Shown: one piece after another, positions 9,320-16,462 of the stretch | How the letters are laid out: each line of letters starts with the position of its first letter | Position numbering within the stretch: position 1 is the stretch's first letter | DNA from: CANLBN01 sp965230205 | GTDB lineage: Bacteria; Pseudomonadota; Gammaproteobacteria; Pseudomonadales; Cellvibrionaceae | Length of the DNA stretch: 64,000 bases | Direction of reading: 5' to 3' | Assembly: GCA_965230205.1 (NCBI GenBank) | Contig: OZ245996.1 | Coordinates: forward strand, 3,224,001 to 3,288,000 | Notes under the pieces: generated by a model | Database searches by the model: none | The model's input: the letters and a program-made list of their open reading frames with translations, nothing else | What the model was told of the DNA's origin: nothing | Made by a program: the position numbers and the translations under genes

Positions 9320-10129
9320 ATGACTAGCAGGTTTTTTGTATCAATTGTTTCTCATGGTCATTTTGACTTTATTAAAAGAAATCAATGTCTGCCAGAAATA
9401 TCAAAGTTGCCGATGGTGACAGTTGCTATTCGAGATAATCTAGGTGAAAAGAGTTTGCAGATTTTTTGTGAGGAAAATTCTATAGACTATTTACACGAGA
9501 AGAATAAAAAATTAGGTTTTGGAGAGAATAATAATCAAGTCTATTGTTATTTTAAAAATACTCTAAATATGGGTAACACTGATTTTTTCTTAGTAATAAA
9601 CCCTGATGTATATATATCAAAAGATTCTTTTGTTGACTTTGTTTCAGAAGTTGAAAGTGCTGCTTCTGGTTTTTATACTATTGATTTATTTAAAGATTTT
9701 GACTTTGTAAGCAGAGATCCGTTTATTCGGCGTTTTCCTTCTATGAAAGATTTTTTTAAATCTTTCATCTTTTCTGTTAATGATTCTATACTTGATAGGA
9801 GTGGGCCGGTCACAGCCATAGATTGGTGTGCAGGTTCATTTATGTGTTTTTCCTCTGAAATATATTATCGTGTGAGAGGTTTTGATGAGTCCTATTTTAT
9901 GTACTGCGAAGATATAGATATTTGCTACCGCTTAAAAAAAATTGGAGTCAGTCTTTCCTATATTGATAAAATTAAAGCTGTTCATCCTGCTCAATTTGAT
10001 AATAGAAAGGTGTTTTCAAAACATTTTTTTTGGCATATAAAAAGTGTTTTTAGATTTTTAGTTTTAAAAAATATGCCAAAAATGGCATATTTTTTAAGGT
10101 TAAAATTTCGGTCTAGTATTAATAGATGA
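9320..10129 (+). CDS. Glycosyltransferase family 2 (rhamnosyltransferase-like)
   Basis: This 269-aa protein is read from ATG 9320, which has GAGGTGG at a good distance. GT2 hallmarks are NPDVYIS (metal/nucleotide-sugar binding, about residue 94), the acceptor-side DWCAGSFMCF (about residue 170) and the ED motif in YFMYCEDIDICYRLKKIG (about residue 195). This is the WbbL/rhamnosyltransferase subgroup pattern, so transfer of a deoxyhexose or similar sugar to the lipid-linked unit is likely. It is the last plus-strand gene of the polysaccharide operon and is convergent with the Wzz-like gene. Confidence 0.8.
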   Translation: MTSRFFVSIVSHGHFDFIKRNQCLPEISKLPMVTVAIRDNLGEKSLQIFCEENSIDYLHEKNKKLGFGENNNQVYCYFKNTLNMGNTDFFLVINPDVYISKDSFVDFVSEVESAASGFYTIDLFKDFDFVSRDPFIRRFPSMKDFFKSFIFSVNDSILDRSGPVTAIDWCAGSFMCFSSEIYYRVRGFDESYFMYCEDIDICYRLKKIGVSLSYIDKIKAVHPAQFDNRKVFSKHFFWHIKSVFRFLVLKNMPKMAYFLRLKFRSSINR

Positions 10130-10190
10130 TGTATCTTATTGTATAGCCTAAATTTTGAATGAAGAGTTTTTCTAAATATAAGATTAGTTT

Positions 10191-11330
10191 TTAGTTTAAT
10201 CTGCTTGCTACTGTCTTGATTGCGATTAGGAGTGTGCCAGCTATCCCACCGAGTAAAACACTTATCGCTATGATCAGAAGTTTTTTAGGTTTAATTGGGT
10301 TTGGTGGTGAATTTATATTTTCACTATAAAAACTTATGTTAGTATTGTTTGGTGTTTTATCTAATATTTCTTTTAGTTGTTCAAGTGGACGATTGTTTTG
10401 AGCTATTAATAGCAAATTTTCTAAATTTCGAATTTCGCTGTCTAAAAATACGTTGTCTTCTAATTTTTTTAAATTTTCTATTTCTGCGCTAAGCAGAGTT
10501 GTACCTTTGAGGTATAAAGGATTTTCATTGTTGTTTAAGTCAGCATTGATTTCAACCTGTCTTGGCGAAGAATTATTTGCGAGCCTAGATAACGATGATG
10601 GGGAGTTTAGATTCAAACTTCGTGCTATTTTTAATGCTTCTTCGAGCCTTTTTAAATCGTCATTTCTGTTAGCTATGACATAAACTTTTCTTGCGTCTAA
10701 TTTGTCTGATAAACGTTTTTGCTGAAGTATTTGTTCTCTTTCCATTTTTTGAATTTGCAAAGAGAGTGTGGTTATATAACGTTCGTGGATCCGACTTATT
10801 GCTGTTTTTCTAGCTAAGTCCAGATCAGATAGGGTTAATGTGGATAGACTATTTCTATCAATTCCTTGATAGCTAAAAAAATACTTTTCAGGTGCTAACG
10901 TGCCTATTTTTTTATTTGTATTAGGGTATTCAATTTTACGGGTCTTGGTAATTTTATTGTAAATGTTGTCATCATTTGCAGAAAACCCTAGTGCCCCTTC
11001 GATAACTTGTTTATTGCTGGTTTTGATAAGATTATTAAGGTGATCACTACTCTCAATAACTTCAATAAATTCTGCAAACACGTCTTCAGGAGATGTGCTA
11101 AAAAGACCAGTTTGATTTAAATAACTTAAATCTGTTGTCGAGGGTGCGACTAGTTGCGTACTAACTTTAAATATTGAGGGGCTTGTAAAAATATAAATCC
11201 CTCCTAGTAAAGTGGTGGTAATAATACTCAAAATAATCGTCCATTTACCTTTCCATAAATTCCTAATAAGCTCAATTAAGTCAATCTCATAATCATATTT
11301 TTTGCTGCTAGAGTTTACTGTATCTGTCAC
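10191..11330 (-). CDS. Wzz-family polysaccharide chain-length determinant
   Basis: This is a 379-aa inner-membrane protein with the Wzz architecture. A cytoplasmic N-terminus with IDLIELIRNLWKGKW leads into a first membrane segment (about residues 35-52) and a large periplasmic coiled region. A second segment near residues 350-370 is preceded by PPNPIKPKKLLI, the proline-rich motif next to TM2. The protein co-polymerises with Wzy to set glycan chain length. It is transcribed towards the operon from its own promoter, facing away from tRNA-Val. Confidence 0.85.
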   Translation of the reverse strand: MTDTVNSSSKKYDYEIDLIELIRNLWKGKWTIILSIITTTLLGGIYIFTSPSIFKVSTQLVAPSTTDLSYLNQTGLFSTSPEDVFAEFIEVIESSDHLNNLIKTSNKQVIEGALGFSANDDNIYNKITKTRKIEYPNTNKKIGTLAPEKYFFSYQGIDRNSLSTLTLSDLDLARKTAISRIHERYITTLSLQIQKMEREQILQQKRLSDKLDARKVYVIANRNDDLKRLEEALKIARSLNLNSPSSLSRLANNSSPRQVEINADLNNNENPLYLKGTTLLSAEIENLKKLEDNVFLDSEIRNLENLLLIAQNNRPLEQLKEILDKTPNNTNISFYSENINSPPNPIKPKKLLIIAISVLLGGIAGTLLIAIKTVASRLN

Positions 11331-11435
11331 AAATATATCCCTTGAGTTTTATTTCTGCGCGGATTATAAAGTCCTTGATAATGAATAGCCAGTTTTAAAC
11401 ACTTAAGCTATTTATAGGTAGATTGTTTGTTAATG

Positions 11436-11464
11436 TTGCCAAAAAATCAAAATATCGCTATAGT
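11436..11464 (+). promoter_or_regulatory. Promoter of tRNA-Val
   Basis: A -35 box TTGCCA (11436-11441), a 17-bp spacer and a -10 box TATAGT (11459-11464) are each one base off the sigma70 consensus. A GC-rich stretch (gcgcgccc) follows just before the tRNA, as in stringently controlled stable-RNA promoters. Confidence 0.7.
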
Positions 11465-11476
11465 GCGCGCCCTAAT

Positions 11477-11553
11477 ACGACCGTAGCTCAGTTGGTTAGA
11501 GCACCACCTTGACATGGTGGGGGTCGGTGGTTCGAGTCCACTCGGTCGTACCA
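11477..11553 (+). tRNA. tRNA-Val(GAC)
   Basis: The 77-nt cloverleaf includes an encoded CCA. The acceptor stem ACGACCG pairs with CGGTCGT, and the anticodon stem CCACC/GGTGG encloses TTGACAT with anticodon GAC at 11511-11513. The T arm contains GGTTCGAGTCC. Its last 21 bases (with two bases of 3' flank) recur at 11693-11713. Confidence 0.95.
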
Positions 11554-11592
11554 ATACTAAAGCCCAGTGCTTTTATTGGGCTTTAGTATTGG
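11551..11592 (+). terminator. Strong hairpin after tRNA-Val
   Basis: A 16-bp perfect stem (arms 11551-11566 and 11577-11592, CCAATACTAAAGCCCA and its complement) has a 10-nt loop and uses the CCA of the tRNA as its base. There is no downstream T-run, so it may be a processing or termination hairpin. Confidence 0.5.
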
Positions 11593-11692
11593 TTAACTAT
11601 GTTGGACGAGAATGGCGTTCGACAAAAATGTCTGGAACATTTTTGAACAGCGAAGCTGCCCCGTAGGGGTGGGCTACAGGAAGTAGGCCATT

Positions 11693-11713
11693 AGTCCACT
11701 CGGTCGTACCAAT
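11693..11713 (+). repeat. Duplicated tRNA-Val 3' end
   Basis: These 21 bp are identical to 11535-11555, covering the T-stem 3' half, the acceptor 3' strand and CCA of tRNA-Val plus two flanking bases. The 137 bp between the copies hold hairpins (AAAAATGT-CTGGA-ACATTTTT; ccccgtagggg) but no gene. The arrangement looks like an att duplication left by an element, or the remains of a second tRNA. Confidence 0.8.
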
Positions 11714-11775
11714 TACATATACTGCTTATTTCTCATGCGACCCTTGGTAGGGGCCGCCACTGACTAGGAAAACAC

Positions 11776-13689
11776 ATGCCTGTTATCACTCTCCCTGATG
11801 GTTCTCAACGCTCGTTCGATAACCCTGTTTCTGTTTATGATGTAGCCGCTGATATTGGTCCAGGTTTGGCCAAAGCGACGCTTGGTGGTCGTGTTAATGG
11901 AGATCGTGTCGATGCCCATGATCTTATTGGTAACGATGCTGAGCTCACTATCTTTACTGCAAAAGATGAAGATGGCTTAGAAATTATTCGTCATTCGTGT
12001 GCCCACTTGTTAGGTCATGCGTTTAAACAGCTATGGCCTGATGCCAAAATGGCGATTGGCCCAACGATTGAGAATGGCTTTTACTATGATGTCGATCTCG
12101 ATCATATGCTGACAGATGAGGATATTGCCAAGCTCGAAAAACGCATGAAAGAGCTTGCTAAGACACATTACGATGTTGTTAAGAAGCCAGTAAGCTGGCA
12201 AGAGGCTTTTGATACTTTTAAAGCTCGTGATGAAGTTTATAAAATAGAGATTCTTGAGCGCGATATTCCAAAAGATACCCAGCCAGCTTTGTATCATCAC
12301 GAAGAGTATATCGATATGTGTCGCGGGCCTCACGTCCCGAATATGCGCTTTTGTGAGCATTTTAAATTAATGAGGGTTTCTGGTGCTTATTGGCGTGGCG
12401 ACTCCGATAATAAAATGCTGCAACGAATTTATGGTACTGCATGGCCAGATAAAAAGCAGCTTAAAGCGCATTTGAACTTCCTTGAAGAAGCCGTTAAACG
12501 TGACCATCGAAAATTAGCTAAGAAATTCGATTTATTCCATATTCAAGAAGAAGCACCTGGTATGGTGTTTTGGCACCCTAAAGGTTGGGCTATTTATACC
12601 GCTGTTGAAGAGTATATGCGTCAGGTCCAGCGGGATAATGGTTATCAAGAGATTAAAACGCCGCAAGTAGTTGATAGAAGCTTGTGGGAGCGCTCAGGCC
12701 ATTGGGACAAATTCCGTGAAAATATGTTTACCGTTGAGTCGGAAGCGCGAGATTATGCGGTAAAACCAATGAATTGTCCGTGCCATATTCAGGTATTTAA
12801 CCAAGGTCTCAAATCATATAAAGAGTTGCCATTACGCTTGGCAGAGTTTGGCTCTTGTCACCGTAATGAAGCATCGGGAACTTTACAGGGCTTGATGCGA
12901 GTTCGTGGTTTTGTTCAGGATGATGCTCATATTTTCTGTTCTGAAGGCATGGTTCAGGAAGAGGTCTCTATTTTTACAGACCTTCTATATAAAGTTTATG
13001 CAGATTTCGGCTTTAGCGACGTCATTATTCGCCTGTCGACTCGTCCGGAGCAGCGTGTGGGTGATGATGAGGTGTGGGATAAGGCAGAAAAAGCCCTGGC
13101 TGATGCTTTAGACGCAAAAGGTTTGGCCTGGGAATTATTGCCAGGAGAAGGTGCATTTTATGGACCTAAGATCGAATTCTCATTAAAAGATTGCCTCAAC
13201 CGAGTATGGCAATGCGGTACCATTCAAGTAGATTTTTCCATGCCGGGCCGTCTGGATGCCCAATATGTGGCTGAGGATGGTTCCCGACAAGTTCCGGTCA
13301 TGTTACATCGTGCAATTTTGGGTTCCTTTGAGCGTTTTATCGGTATCTTGATCGAGCACTACGAAGGTGCTTTTCCGACGTGGTTGTCTCCTGAGCAGGT
13401 TGTAATCATGAATATTACCGATAATCAGGCTCAATATGTCGAAAAAGTGCAAGAAACCTTAAAAAACAATGGTTTCCGGGCCATTTGTGACTTGAGAAAT
13501 GAGAAGATCGGCTTTAAAATTCGCGAACATACTTTACAGAAAGTGCCTTATCTCATTGTTGTTGGCGATAAAGAGATGAAAAATGGTACTTTAGCGGTAA
13601 GAACCCGTTCAGGTGAAGATATGGGTGTCATGCCTATTGATGCATTTATAGAGCATCTATCAGCAGACGTAGAAGAGAAAAATCGTTAA
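11776..13689 (+). CDS. thrS: Threonyl-tRNA synthetase (housekeeping copy)
   Basis: This 637-aa protein attaches Thr to tRNA-Thr in the cytoplasm. It has an N-terminal TGS domain (residues 1-61), an editing domain with HSCAHLLGHA (about residue 73) and the class II catalytic core. The zinc ligands Cys in KPMNCPC, His in DDAHIFC and His in MLHRAILGS are all present, and a C-terminal anticodon-binding domain follows. Length matches the E. coli enzyme (642 aa). The start has AGGA upstream. It heads the conserved thrS-infC-rpmI-rplT-pheST-ihfA block. A second, divergent ThrS is encoded at 35372-37342. Confidence 0.97.
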   Translation: MPVITLPDGSQRSFDNPVSVYDVAADIGPGLAKATLGGRVNGDRVDAHDLIGNDAELTIFTAKDEDGLEIIRHSCAHLLGHAFKQLWPDAKMAIGPTIENGFYYDVDLDHMLTDEDIAKLEKRMKELAKTHYDVVKKPVSWQEAFDTFKARDEVYKIEILERDIPKDTQPALYHHEEYIDMCRGPHVPNMRFCEHFKLMRVSGAYWRGDSDNKMLQRIYGTAWPDKKQLKAHLNFLEEAVKRDHRKLAKKFDLFHIQEEAPGMVFWHPKGWAIYTAVEEYMRQVQRDNGYQEIKTPQVVDRSLWERSGHWDKFRENMFTVESEARDYAVKPMNCPCHIQVFNQGLKSYKELPLRLAEFGSCHRNEASGTLQGLMRVRGFVQDDAHIFCSEGMVQEEVSIFTDLLYKVYADFGFSDVIIRLSTRPEQRVGDDEVWDKAEKALADALDAKGLAWELLPGEGAFYGPKIEFSLKDCLNRVWQCGTIQVDFSMPGRLDAQYVAEDGSRQVPVMLHRAILGSFERFIGILIEHYEGAFPTWLSPEQVVIMNITDNQAQYVEKVQETLKNNGFRAICDLRNEKIGFKIREHTLQKVPYLIVVGDKEMKNGTLAVRTRSGEDMGVMPIDAFIEHLSADVEEKNR

Positions 13690-13704
13690 TAGATTATTCA
13701 GAAA

Positions 13705-13757
13705 CAGCGCTAACCTTATTTAGTTATTAATTAGGGTAAGTGCTGTTTTGTTATTTT
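13705..13757 (+). terminator. Imperfect hairpin after thrS
   Basis: The imperfect inverted repeat ACAGCGCTAACCTTA ... TAGGGTAAGTGCTGT is followed by a T-rich stretch between thrS and infC. It could give partial termination or attenuation within the operon. Confidence 0.4.
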
Positions 13758-13848
13758 CAGGCTATATTTATTAGCTAACTGGTATTTTATAGGAAAGTAA
13801 AACTAACCCTATGAAATTAAGGGCCTTAAAGGTCAAATTTGGAGAAAC

Positions 13849-14391
13849 ATTATTAATAGTAGAGCAGGCAACAGTCGTAGTAAGAAAGCACGCATTAACG
13901 ATCAAATTGAAGCGAAAGAAGTACGCTTGATCGGAGCAGATGGTCAGCAAGTTGGGGTAGTTCCTTTAGAAGAAGCCCTTGCTAATGCACAGCAGGCAAG
14001 TTTGGATTTGGTGGAAATCGCACCTGATTCAACGCCGATTGTCTGTAAGGTCATGGACTACGGTAAACACCTGTTCGATATTAAGAAGACCAAAGCCGCT
14101 GCTAGGAAAAAGCAAAAGCAGCAGCAAGTCAAAGAAATGAAGTTTCGACCAGGGACGGAAGAGGGGGATTATCAGGTAAAACTACGCAACCTGATACGTT
14201 TCCTAGAGCACGGGGATAAGGCTAAGGTATCGTTACGATATCGAGGTCGGGAGATGGCTCACCAAGAATTAGGCATGGAGATGATGAAACGCATCGAAGT
14301 CGATCTTGAAGAGCTGGCCACTGTTGAGCAATATCCGAAGATGGAAGGTCGGCAGCTTATTATGGTATTGGCCCCGAAAAAGAAGAAGTAA
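13849..14391 (+). CDS. infC: Translation initiation factor IF-3, rare ATT start
   Basis: IF-3 binds the 30S subunit, blocks 50S joining and checks start codons. No ATG/GTG starts the conserved N-terminus: the frame containing NSRSKKARINDQIEAKEVRLIGADGQQ is open back to a TAA at 13804. GGAG (13841-13844) lies just before two ATT codons (13849 and 13852). From 13849 the product is 180 aa, the same length as E. coli IF-3, whose infC also starts with AUU for autoregulation. Conserved MDYGK, KFRPGTEEGDYQVKL and RGREMAHQELG are visible. The choice between the two ATT codons is open; a start further in (TTG 13927) would delete conserved residues. Confidence 0.9.
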   Translation: MINSRAGNSRSKKARINDQIEAKEVRLIGADGQQVGVVPLEEALANAQQASLDLVEIAPDSTPIVCKVMDYGKHLFDIKKTKAAARKKQKQQQVKEMKFRPGTEEGDYQVKLRNLIRFLEHGDKAKVSLRYRGREMAHQELGMEMMKRIEVDLEELATVEQYPKMEGRQLIMVLAPKKKK

Positions 14392-14392
14392 G

Positions 14393-14538
14393 TCGAGTGC
14401 GTTAAAAATGCACTTAAGACGCGTTGGCGTTGTCAGCGTTGTGCTCGAATCCTGATGTATTAGTATACATTTCGGTTCTACGCGCGACGCCTCCTAGCCA
14501 TCACGCCTTAGTTACAATTTTTAAGCGCATTCTTGGGC
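14393..14538 (+). repeat. Large imperfect intergenic palindrome between infC and rpmI
   Basis: The outer arms GAGTGCGTTAAAAATG and CAATTTTTAAGCGCATTC, middle arms TTAAGACGCGTTGGC and its partner near 14500-14512, and an inner ATGTAT/ATACAT hairpin could fold into one long stem. It looks like a dispersed intergenic repeat of the kind common in marine gammaproteobacteria, rather than a simple terminator. Confidence 0.5.
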
Positions 14539-14621
14539 TTTTTAGCTGCCTGCTTACTTTATATTATTAACCAAATCGGTTTTGTTTTATAAAACTGATA
14601 CAAATGCGGAGTTTTTCACTC

Positions 14622-14819
14622 ATGGCAACAAAAGCTAAAGTACACAGTGGCGCGTCAAAGCGCTTCAAAAAATCGGCTGCGGGCTACAAGCGCAAAAGCG
14701 CTCATAAGAGTCACATCCTCACCAAAATGACCACAAAGCGTAAACGTCAATTACGCGGTACTAGTTTGATTACCGCTGCTGATAAACCAGCAATTGATGC
14801 GATGCTTCGTGCGAAATAA
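14622..14819 (+). CDS. rpmI: 50S ribosomal protein L35
   Basis: This 65-aa, highly basic protein (MATKAKVHSGASKRFKKSAAG) is the same length as E. coli L35. The start at 14622 is chosen over an upstream in-frame ATG because the family begins M-x-KxKxxxGA. It is a component of the large ribosomal subunit, followed 17 bp later by rplT in the usual pair. Confidence 0.97.
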   Translation: MATKAKVHSGASKRFKKSAAGYKRKSAHKSHILTKMTTKRKRQLRGTSLITAADKPAIDAMLRAK

Positions 14820-14836
14820 CTTAAGGGGAATCTAAA

Positions 14837-15193
14837 ATGGCTCGTGTAAAACGTGGCGTCGTGGCACGCAAAAGTCACAAAAAAGTTCTAAAGGCAGCTA
14901 AAGGTTATTACGGTGCTCGTTCACGTATTTTCCGCGTTGCAAAACAAGCGGTAATTAAAGCTGGTCAATATGCTTACCGAGATCGTCGTGTTAAGAAACG
15001 CAACTTCCGTGCGCTTTGGATCACACGTATCAATGCACAATCTCGTGCATTAGGTATGACTTACAGTCAGTTAATTGCTGGCTTGAAAAAAGCAGAGATT
15101 GCTTTAGATCGTCGAGTTTTAGCTGATTTGGCTGTTCACGATAAAGCTGCTTTTGCAGCTGTTGTTGAAAAGGCTAAAGCAGCGCTCGCTTAA
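14837..15193 (+). CDS. rplT: 50S ribosomal protein L20
   Basis: This 118-aa basic protein, the standard length, opens with MARVKRGVVARKSHKKVLKAAKGYYGARSR-type sequence. It is needed early in 50S assembly and in enterobacteria represses its own operon by binding the mRNA leader. AAGGGGAA lies just upstream of the start. It is followed by a strong terminator before pheS. Confidence 0.97.
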   Translation: MARVKRGVVARKSHKKVLKAAKGYYGARSRIFRVAKQAVIKAGQYAYRDRRVKKRNFRALWITRINAQSRALGMTYSQLIAGLKKAEIALDRRVLADLAVHDKAAFAAVVEKAKAALA

Positions 15194-15215
15194 TCAACAT
15201 ATCTTTGATTAAAGC

Positions 15216-15248
15216 ATGCCAGTGATCTTTACGGGTCTCTGGTTTTAA
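15216..15248 (+). CDS. Possible leader peptide upstream of pheST
   Basis: This ten-codon frame reads MPVIFTGLWF and stops exactly where the pheST-proximal terminator stem begins. It has two Phe codons. The position mirrors the pheM leader of enterobacterial pheST attenuation, but there is no clear ribosome-binding site and I cannot draw a convincing antiterminator. Confidence 0.25.
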   Translation: MPVIFTGLWF

Positions 15249-15281
15249 AAAGGGAGGCTGTCAACAGTCTCCCTTTTTTGT
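15247..15281 (+). terminator. Rho-independent terminator/attenuator before pheS
   Basis: A 14-bp stem, AAAAAGGGAGGCTG against CAGTCTCCCTTTTT with loop TCAA, ends in a T-run. It separates rplT from pheS and may either end the ribosomal transcript or attenuate pheST. Confidence 0.85.
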
Positions 15282-15318
15282 GAATTAAATAAAACAATTC
15301 CATTAGGGGAATGGTTGA

Positions 15319-16365
15319 ATGGAAAACCTACAAGCGCTGACTGAAGAAGCGCTCAATCTCGTCAGTAATGCAGATGCTCTTGAGAGTTTAGATCAGGTGC
15401 GTGTTGATTATTTAGGTAAAAAAGGTCAGTTAACTGGTTTATTAAAAACCCTAGGCAAATTGTCGAATGAAGAACGCCCGGCTGCTGGAGCTAAAATCAA
15501 TGAGGCCAAGCAGCAAGTTCAAGAGGCAATTCAGCAGAAAAAAGGCCAACTTGAACAAATAGCAATTAATCAAAAGTTAAGTTCAGAAACCATTGATGTA
15601 ACCTTATCTGGTCGCTCTAATACTCGTGGCAGTTTGCACCCCGTTACGCAGACTATGAAGCGTATCGAAGCCATTTTCTCTTCTGTTGGTTACGATGTTG
15701 AAGAAGGTCCTGAAATTGAAGATGACTACCATAATTTCGAAGCGTTAAATATTCCAGCTCATCATCCTGCTCGTGCAATGCATGATACCTTTTATATTGA
15801 TAAAGAGAGCTTAAAATATACCATCGAAGGTGATCAGCAGTATGTATTGCGTACACATACATCACCGGTTCAAGTGCGGACAATGGAAAATAAACAACCG
15901 CCTATTCGTGTGATTTGCCCAGGCCGTGTGTATCGGTGTGACTCTGATTTAACACATACCCCAATGTTCCATCAGGTAGAAGGCCTAGTCATTGATAAAA
16001 ATATCAGCTTTGCTGACCTAAAAGGAACAGTTGATCAATTTCTGAAAAGTTTCTTTGAAGCTGATGTACCTGTGCGTTTTCGCCCTTCATATTTTCCTTT
16101 CACTGAACCTTCAGCTGAAGTCGATATTCAGTGCACCAACTGTTCCGGTGAAGGCTGCCGAGTGTGCAGTCATACAGGTTGGTTGGAAGTAATGGGTTGT
16201 GGAATGGTTCACCCCAATGTTTTTGAAATGAGTGGCGTCGATACCGAAACATACAGTGGCTTTGCATTCGGCATGGGTGTCGAGCGTCTGGCGATGTTGC
16301 GTTACGGTGTTAACGACCTACGATTATTTTTTGAAAACGATTTGAAGTTTCTAGATCAGTTTTAA
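15319..16365 (+). CDS. pheS: Phenylalanyl-tRNA synthetase alpha subunit
   Basis: This 348-aa catalytic subunit of the alpha2-beta2 enzyme charges tRNA-Phe. It has an N-terminal coiled coil (residues 1-90), class II motif 2 in RTHTSPVQVR and RVICPGRVYRCD, and motif 3 GFAFGMGVERLAMLRYG at the C-terminus. It carries a CTNCSGEGCRVC double-CxxC loop (about residue 274), which could bind a metal. It is about 20 residues longer than the E. coli protein. Confidence 0.97.
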   Translation: MENLQALTEEALNLVSNADALESLDQVRVDYLGKKGQLTGLLKTLGKLSNEERPAAGAKINEAKQQVQEAIQQKKGQLEQIAINQKLSSETIDVTLSGRSNTRGSLHPVTQTMKRIEAIFSSVGYDVEEGPEIEDDYHNFEALNIPAHHPARAMHDTFYIDKESLKYTIEGDQQYVLRTHTSPVQVRTMENKQPPIRVICPGRVYRCDSDLTHTPMFHQVEGLVIDKNISFADLKGTVDQFLKSFFEADVPVRFRPSYFPFTEPSAEVDIQCTNCSGEGCRVCSHTGWLEVMGCGMVHPNVFEMSGVDTETYSGFAFGMGVERLAMLRYGVNDLRLFFENDLKFLDQF

Positions 16366-16462
16366 ATATTAGTGAGCTGCAGTCGGTTTTCTGTAGATAT
16401 GCTTGATTGTTTTATGCAGTGAATATCCAGTAATTAAAATATCCTTTTAGTGAATAAAAAAT

